Source: Lactobacillus amylovorus DSM 20531 (GTDB lineage: Bacteria > Bacillota > Bacilli > Lactobacillales > Lactobacillaceae). From it: DNA of 64,000 nucleotides. The position numbers and the translations under genes were made by a program. The stretch's first letter is position 1, and each line of letters begins with the position of its first letter. The notes beneath the pieces are model-generated. The model worked only from the letters and a program-made list of their open reading frames with translations. It searched no databases and was not told the DNA's origin. The DNA lies in the NCBI RefSeq assembly GCF_002706375.1, contig NZ_CP017706.1, positions 1,860,001-1,924,000 on the forward strand. Direction: 5' to 3'. Shown one piece after another: positions 60,620-64,000 of this stretch.

Positions 60620-61567
60620 TTATTTTAATAGATTGAAATGATCGATTTTGAATTTAACTTTAAATCCTTGAGTATTTACATCTTCACCATCAATTTGAGC
60701 AAATTCAGGCTTTATAGTTTCAACTTGAATTTCTTGGGCTTCCACATAATGAAATTGCGGCGCATTCACGTGTGAACCATCTTTTAATAGCTTGCTGAAG
60801 AGAAAAATGAATTTACTTAAACTAGGTTTTTCAACGATAACAGTATCCAAATGGTGACTATAAACATCAGCTTTAGGCAAAATAGCAAAGCCACCACCAA
60901 AATAAGGGTGATTGGTAGTAGTAACAAAATAAGCATCGCTGTAACGCCAAGTTTTGTCTTTGGTTTTTACAGTTACAGTAAATGTGTCTTGTTGCGCCAA
61001 TCCCTTGACGACATTAAGACCATAGATCAGATTGCCCAAATTGAGTCGGTTAAGCTTATCCTTTAATTTTTCATGGTTGCTTTGATAAACAATAAAAGCA
61101 TCGAAGCCAATCCCAAAATTATTGACAAAGTAGCCGGTATTTTCTCCTGGTATGTTTGCAGAAAAATAGCCGCAATCTACTTGTTCTGGGGCTGGATCAT
61201 TGAGCAAATTATGGACTAATTGTCGAGGATCAGCTGTTAGTCCAGCACCACGAGCAAAATCGTTACCTGTTCCAGCTGGCAAATAAGTAATAGGGGTATC
61301 AGGATAGTTGGATGCTTTAATGCCATTTAGTACTTCATTAAATGAACCATCCCCGCCTACTACAATCAGAATATTATTTTCGCTTGGATTTGTATTGGCA
61401 TAGTTTTTAGCTAAAGTAGTCAATTCCTTGGGAAAACGACTTTTTTGCCAGGTAAAAGGTATATTTAATTCGTTTAACACTTGTTGCAATGCGATGTTAG
61501 CTTTCTTTGCATTACCATTTCCAGCTGTTTCATTGACTAATAAATGTACTTTTATTTTTTTGCTCAT
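60620..61567 (-). CDS. Diacylglycerol kinase family lipid kinase (YegS/BmrU-like)
   Basis: Phosphorylates a lipid, probably diacylglycerol, returning it to phospholipid synthesis or lipoteichoic acid recycling. The 315 residues have the nucleotide-binding VVGGDGSFNEVLNG (about 69-82) and YLPAGTGNDFARG. The C-terminal part is the beta-sandwich domain of this family. The start is ATG with a weak upstream site. The gene converges on the NERD gene; its stop codon lies in the remaining arm of the split terminator. Confidence 0.9.
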   Translation of the reverse strand: MSKKIKVHLLVNETAGNGNAKKANIALQQVLNELNIPFTWQKSRFPKELTTLAKNYANTNPSENNILIVVGGDGSFNEVLNGIKASNYPDTPITYLPAGTGNDFARGAGLTADPRQLVHNLLNDPAPEQVDCGYFSANIPGENTGYFVNNFGIGFDAFIVYQSNHEKLKDKLNRLNLGNLIYGLNVVKGLAQQDTFTVTVKTKDKTWRYSDAYFVTTTNHPYFGGGFAILPKADVYSHHLDTVIVEKPSLSKFIFLFSKLLKDGSHVNAPQFHYVEAQEIQVETIKPEFAQIDGEDVNTQGFKVKFKIDHFNLLK

Positions 61568-61589
61568 AATTAAATTCTATAGTTCTAAA

Positions 61590-61614
61590 ATAAAAGGCTC
61601 CCGAAGGAGCCTTA
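61590..61614 (-). terminator. Terminator of rnjA
   Basis: On the minus strand AAGGCTCC-TTCG-GGAGCCTT is an 8-bp stem with a stable TTCG tetraloop, then a T-rich run. It separates rnjA from the lipid kinase gene. Confidence 0.88.
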
Positions 61615-61618
61615 TTAG

Positions 61619-63298
61619 CTATTTCTTTTCGATGATGATTGGTAAAATCATTGGCCGTCTTTCAGTCTTAGAATAAAGGAAGTCAGATAAGTTTTCGGTA
61701 ATTGCCTTTTTAATTTCGCTTTCCTTAGGTTCATCTGATTTTGCCATTTCATTTCTAAGAACATGGTAGACATGTTTTTGAGCTTGACTGATTAATTCAG
61801 TTGATTCTCTCATATAAACGAAACCACGACTTAAAATATCAGGTCCGGCAAGAACGCGTTTATGCTTGTAGTCAACTGTAGCTACAGCTACTACTAAACC
61901 TTCTTCTGAAAGAATTTGACGGTCGTGAACTACGACATTGCCAACATCTGCTGTACCGGATGTATCAACATAAACATCACCGGCAGGGATGCGACCAGCA
62001 ATTCTTGCACCGTTTGGACCAAAGCAGACAACTTCACCGTTAGACAGAACGAATGTATTTTCTGCAGGAACACCAGCTTCTTGAGCAAGTTGGGTGTGAA
62101 TTACCTGCATTCTGTATTCGCCGTGAACAGGAATCATGTACTTAGGTTTGGTTAAACGAACCATCATCTTAAGTTCTTCTTGACCACCGTGTCCAGAAGT
62201 GTGGACGTTGTTTACACGTCCGTGAATTACATTGGCTCCGCCTTCCATTAATTTGTTAATTAAGTGGTTAACGCTCAACGTATTACCTGGAATTGGGTTA
62301 GAAGAGAAGATTACTGTATCACCAGGTTGCAAAGTGATTTGTCTGTGAGTACCGTTAGCAATTCTAGATAAAGCTGCTAAAGGTTCACCCTGTGAACCAG
62401 TACATAAGATCATCACTTTGTCAGGTGGTAATTTGTTAATTTCATCAGCATCAACAATTAAATCCTTAGGTACATGCAAGTAGCCTAAATCAATACCATT
62501 GTCGACACCATTTTCCATGCTTCGCCCGAAGATAGCCACCTTTCTGCCGGTATCAATTGCTGCTTGAATTGCAGTAGATACACGGTAAAGGTTAGAAGCG
62601 AAAGTGGCAAAGATGATTCTGCCATGAATACCAGTAATGATATTATGAAGCGATTGTGCAACGAATCTTTCAGACTTCGTAAATTGCGTAACTTCAGCGT
62701 TAGTTGAGTCTGAAAGAAGGGCAAGCACACCTTCGTTTCCTAATTTAGCCATCTTTTGGAAATCTGGAGCTGGCTGATTCATTACAGGAGTCAAGTCAAA
62801 CTTGAAGTCACCGGTAAAGACAACAGCACCAAGTGGTGTATGAACAGCGATTCCCAAAGTATCAGGAATTGAGTGAGTTGTTCTAAAGAATGAAACGGAA
62901 AGTTTCTTGAACTTCAAAACAGTGTCTTCATGCTCTTCATGTAGTTCGGTCGTCTTTAAAATTCCATGTTCTTCCAACTTACCTTTAATTAAGGATAGGG
63001 CAAATGGAGTTGCATAAACTGGAATTTCAGGGATCTTTTCCAATAAGAATGGAATACCACCAATGTGGTCTTCGTGTCCGTGACTAACTACTAGCGCCTT
63101 GATTTTCTTACGATTTTTAACTAGGTAGGAGTAATCTGAGATTACGTAGTTGATACCTAATAAATCATCTTCGGGGAATTTAATACCACAGTCCATGATG
63201 ATAATTTCATCCTGGTACTGCACACAATACATATTCTTGCCAATTTCATGCAAACCCCCGATTGCATAAACGGCTACTTCATTATTTTTAATTCGCAC
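61619..63298 (-). CDS. rnjA: Ribonuclease J1
   Basis: 5'-3' exo- and endoribonuclease for mRNA decay and rRNA processing. The 559 residues have the metallo-beta-lactamase motif SHGHEDHIGG (about 73-82), FTGDFKFD, the beta-CASP domain and the C-terminal domain. Placement behind rpoY identifies RNase J1 rather than J2. The start codon is 6 bases after the rpoY stop, so the pair is one transcript. Confidence 0.95.
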   Translation of the reverse strand: MRIKNNEVAVYAIGGLHEIGKNMYCVQYQDEIIIMDCGIKFPEDDLLGINYVISDYSYLVKNRKKIKALVVSHGHEDHIGGIPFLLEKIPEIPVYATPFALSLIKGKLEEHGILKTTELHEEHEDTVLKFKKLSVSFFRTTHSIPDTLGIAVHTPLGAVVFTGDFKFDLTPVMNQPAPDFQKMAKLGNEGVLALLSDSTNAEVTQFTKSERFVAQSLHNIITGIHGRIIFATFASNLYRVSTAIQAAIDTGRKVAIFGRSMENGVDNGIDLGYLHVPKDLIVDADEINKLPPDKVMILCTGSQGEPLAALSRIANGTHRQITLQPGDTVIFSSNPIPGNTLSVNHLINKLMEGGANVIHGRVNNVHTSGHGGQEELKMMVRLTKPKYMIPVHGEYRMQVIHTQLAQEAGVPAENTFVLSNGEVVCFGPNGARIAGRIPAGDVYVDTSGTADVGNVVVHDRQILSEEGLVVAVATVDYKHKRVLAGPDILSRGFVYMRESTELISQAQKHVYHVLRNEMAKSDEPKESEIKKAITENLSDFLYSKTERRPMILPIIIEKK

Positions 63299-63304
63299 TC
63301 TTTA

Positions 63305-63526
63305 TTACTTCTTGTCGAACGTCGTTAACTTGAAGTCAGCGTGTTCTTTTTCGTAAGCTAAAGAATTACCTGTTAATTCTTGGATGAGTTCAATGTTATA
63401 GGGGGTGTTGTCCTCAACCATGCTTCTTGCTTCGACCATGTTGTCAGCCTCCATGTAAAGAGTCTTAGTAGTTTCTCTACGAGGATTGACAATCTTGTCT
63501 TTTTGATACAAAACTTTGTAAATCAT
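63305..63526 (-). CDS. rpoY: RNA polymerase subunit epsilon (RpoY)
   Basis: Small subunit of Firmicutes RNA polymerase (formerly YkzG, DUF1447) that binds near the secondary channel. The 73 residues begin [20 protein letters not shown] and have the family pattern [26 protein letters not shown] site precedes the ATG. The rpoY-rnjA pair is conserved in Firmicutes. Confidence 0.94.
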   Translation of the reverse strand: MIYKVLYQKDKIVNPRRETTKTLYMEADNMVEARSMVEDNTPYNIELIQELTGNSLAYEKEHADFKLTTFDKK

Positions 63527-63562
63527 AAATGATTCTCCTTATTAATGTATAAACGTTCAATT

Positions 63563-63581
63563 TTGAGTAAAAAATACTCAA
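63563..63581 (-). other. Inverted repeat in the rpoY leader
   Basis: TTGAGTA and TACTCAA, separated by five bases, lie 37 bases before the rpoY start. There is no following T-run on the gene's strand. It could be a binding site or an mRNA stem; only the symmetry is seen. Confidence 0.4.
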
Positions 63582-63669
63582 TAGCTATTAAAAATTCTAT
63601 CATATTTATAAAACTAAGTATATAAATATGTTTGAATCGATTTAGAGTGATAATTTTTTAGTAATATTA

Positions 63670-63698
63670 TTGACGTAAAATAACGTAGGTTGTACCAT
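63670..63698 (+). promoter_or_regulatory. Possible promoter of an orphan plus-strand transcript
   Basis: TTGACG (63670-63675) and TACCAT (63693-63698) are spaced by 17 bases. The -35 is good, the -10 moderate. It points into a region without genes that ends in a terminator. Confidence 0.4.
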
Positions 63699-63704
63699 GA
63701 ACGT

Positions 63705-63807
63705 GTAGTAAATGATTAATAAACTCATTTGCTCGCTGTAAGAAGTCTCTTCAATCTTCTTAATTCCCAATGTATGAGCCACTGGTTTAGTCGCCCAGTG
63801 GTTTTTT
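63705..63807 (+). ncRNA. Candidate small RNA between rpoY and def
   Basis: About 100 bases lie between a promoter-like pair and a clear plus-strand terminator, with no reading frame or downstream plus-strand gene. An AAGAAG/CTTCTT stem near 63740-63761 is enclosed by CTCAT/ATGAG (63724-63728 with 63774-63778). No known family is recognised. Expression is unproven. Confidence 0.4.
63779..63807 (+). terminator. Orphan plus-strand terminator
   Basis: CCACTGG (63779-63785) and CCAGTGG (63795-63801) form a perfect 7-bp stem with a 9-base loop, followed by six T. All annotated genes nearby are on the minus strand. Confidence 0.75.
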
Positions 63808-63812
63808 GTATC

Positions 63813-63840
63813 AAAAAAGGCCTGCAATTGCAGGTCTTTT
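63813..63840 (-). terminator. Terminator of def
   Basis: AAAAGG-CCTGC-AATT-GCAGG-TCTTTT forms a hairpin with T-runs on both strands. On the minus strand it follows the def stop by about 17 bases. Confidence 0.85.
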
Positions 63841-63856
63841 TGCGTTTAAATAACGA

Positions 63857-64000
63857 TTAAGAAATCACTACTGTATCTTCTTTAAGGTCATATGGGTTTT
63901 GCTTGTTGATTCTGTCGTAGAACAAGTGGCCGTTTAAGTGATCGATTTCGTGAGAAGATACGATAGCTGGGTAATCCTTTAAACGGATAGTCTTTTCTTC
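63857..64000 (-). CDS. def: Peptide deformylase, C-terminal part (partial)
   Basis: The minus strand codes for the last 47 residues of a protein that begins outside the window. [17 protein letters not shown] contains the HExxH zinc motif (H-E-I-D-H) of peptide deformylase, which removes the formyl group from new proteins. It ends [10 protein letters not shown] at TAA 63857-63859. The rest of the gene lies beyond position 64000. Confidence 0.93.
   Translation of the reverse strand, partial: EEKTIRLKDYPAIVSSHEIDHLNGHLFYDRINKQNPYDLKEDTVVIS

Noticed and set aside
63642-63827. A 61-residue frame on the minus strand between rpoY and def
   Set aside because: It has no ribosome site and runs through two terminator hairpins; its composition is unlike a protein. 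The interval is better explained as terminators and a possible small RNA.

Overview
The window is a low-GC Firmicutes chromosome segment and almost certainly comes from the Lactobacillus acidophilus group (acidophilus / helveticus / crispatus / amylovorus). The basis is AT-rich codon use, strong AGGAGG-type ribosome sites, T-box leaders, the gene order atpBEFHAGDC - DUF1146 - mbl - yidD - DUF2969 - rodA, and lactobacillar small families (DUF2969, DUF3397, DUF4044, DUF1831). Two IS elements and a broken housekeeping gene would fit a genome undergoing decay such as L. helveticus, but the species is inference.

Layout. 1-2.6 kb: end of prfA, prmC, a Sua5/YwlC tRNA-modification gene, upp. 2.7-12.4 kb: the complete F1Fo ATP synthase operon, then envelope and cell-shape genes (mbl, yidD, rodA). 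12.4-17.3 kb, minus strand: a GH3 hexosaminidase, a universal stress protein, a small membrane protein, a 6S RNA with its own promoter, rarA, yueI, and rpsD with a structured leader. 17.5-22.5 kb: ezrA, a cysteine desulfurase paired with thiI, and an RsuA-type pseudouridine synthase cut short by an in-frame TAG. 22.55-23.64 kb: a doubly inactivated IS30-family element just upstream of the T-box leader of valS. 23.9-31.7 kb: valS-folC-HAD hydrolase, radC, mreBCD. 31.8-46 kb: a 44-residue DUF4044 gene on the minus strand, DUF3397, and the division/cell wall cluster mraZ-rsmH-ftsL-pbp2B-mraY-murD-murG-divIB-ftsA-ftsZ-sepF-yggT-ylmH-divIVA. 46-57.2 kb: T-box plus ileS, a cold-shock-like protein, nudF-like, mtnN, iscS-DUF1831-mnmA, a histidine phosphatase, a TPR protein, recD2. 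57.3-64 kb: a NERD-domain protein, an IS4-family (IS231-like) element, then on the minus strand a lipid kinase, rnjA, rpoY and the end of def.

How the genes work together. Most of the window is core physiology: proton-driven ATP synthesis, rod-shape and division machinery (MreBCD, Mbl, RodA, EzrA, FtsAZ, SepF, DivIVA), tRNA charging under T-box control, and sulfur transfer to tRNA through two separate desulfurase/acceptor pairs (with ThiI and with MnmA).

I see no CRISPR array, prophage, tRNA or rRNA gene, and no recognisable new defence or biosynthetic system. The most informative non-routine signals are: (i) an IS231-like element inserted into the loop of the terminator between two convergent genes, with a 10-bp target duplication and its own terminators at both ends; (ii) the truncated rsuA; (iii) the IS30 remnant that has lost a catalytic Asp; (iv) an orphan promoter-to-terminator unit (candidate small RNA) between rpoY and def; (v) strong terminator-like hairpins inside folC and ylmH and a perfect 12-bp hairpin near the end of ftsA.
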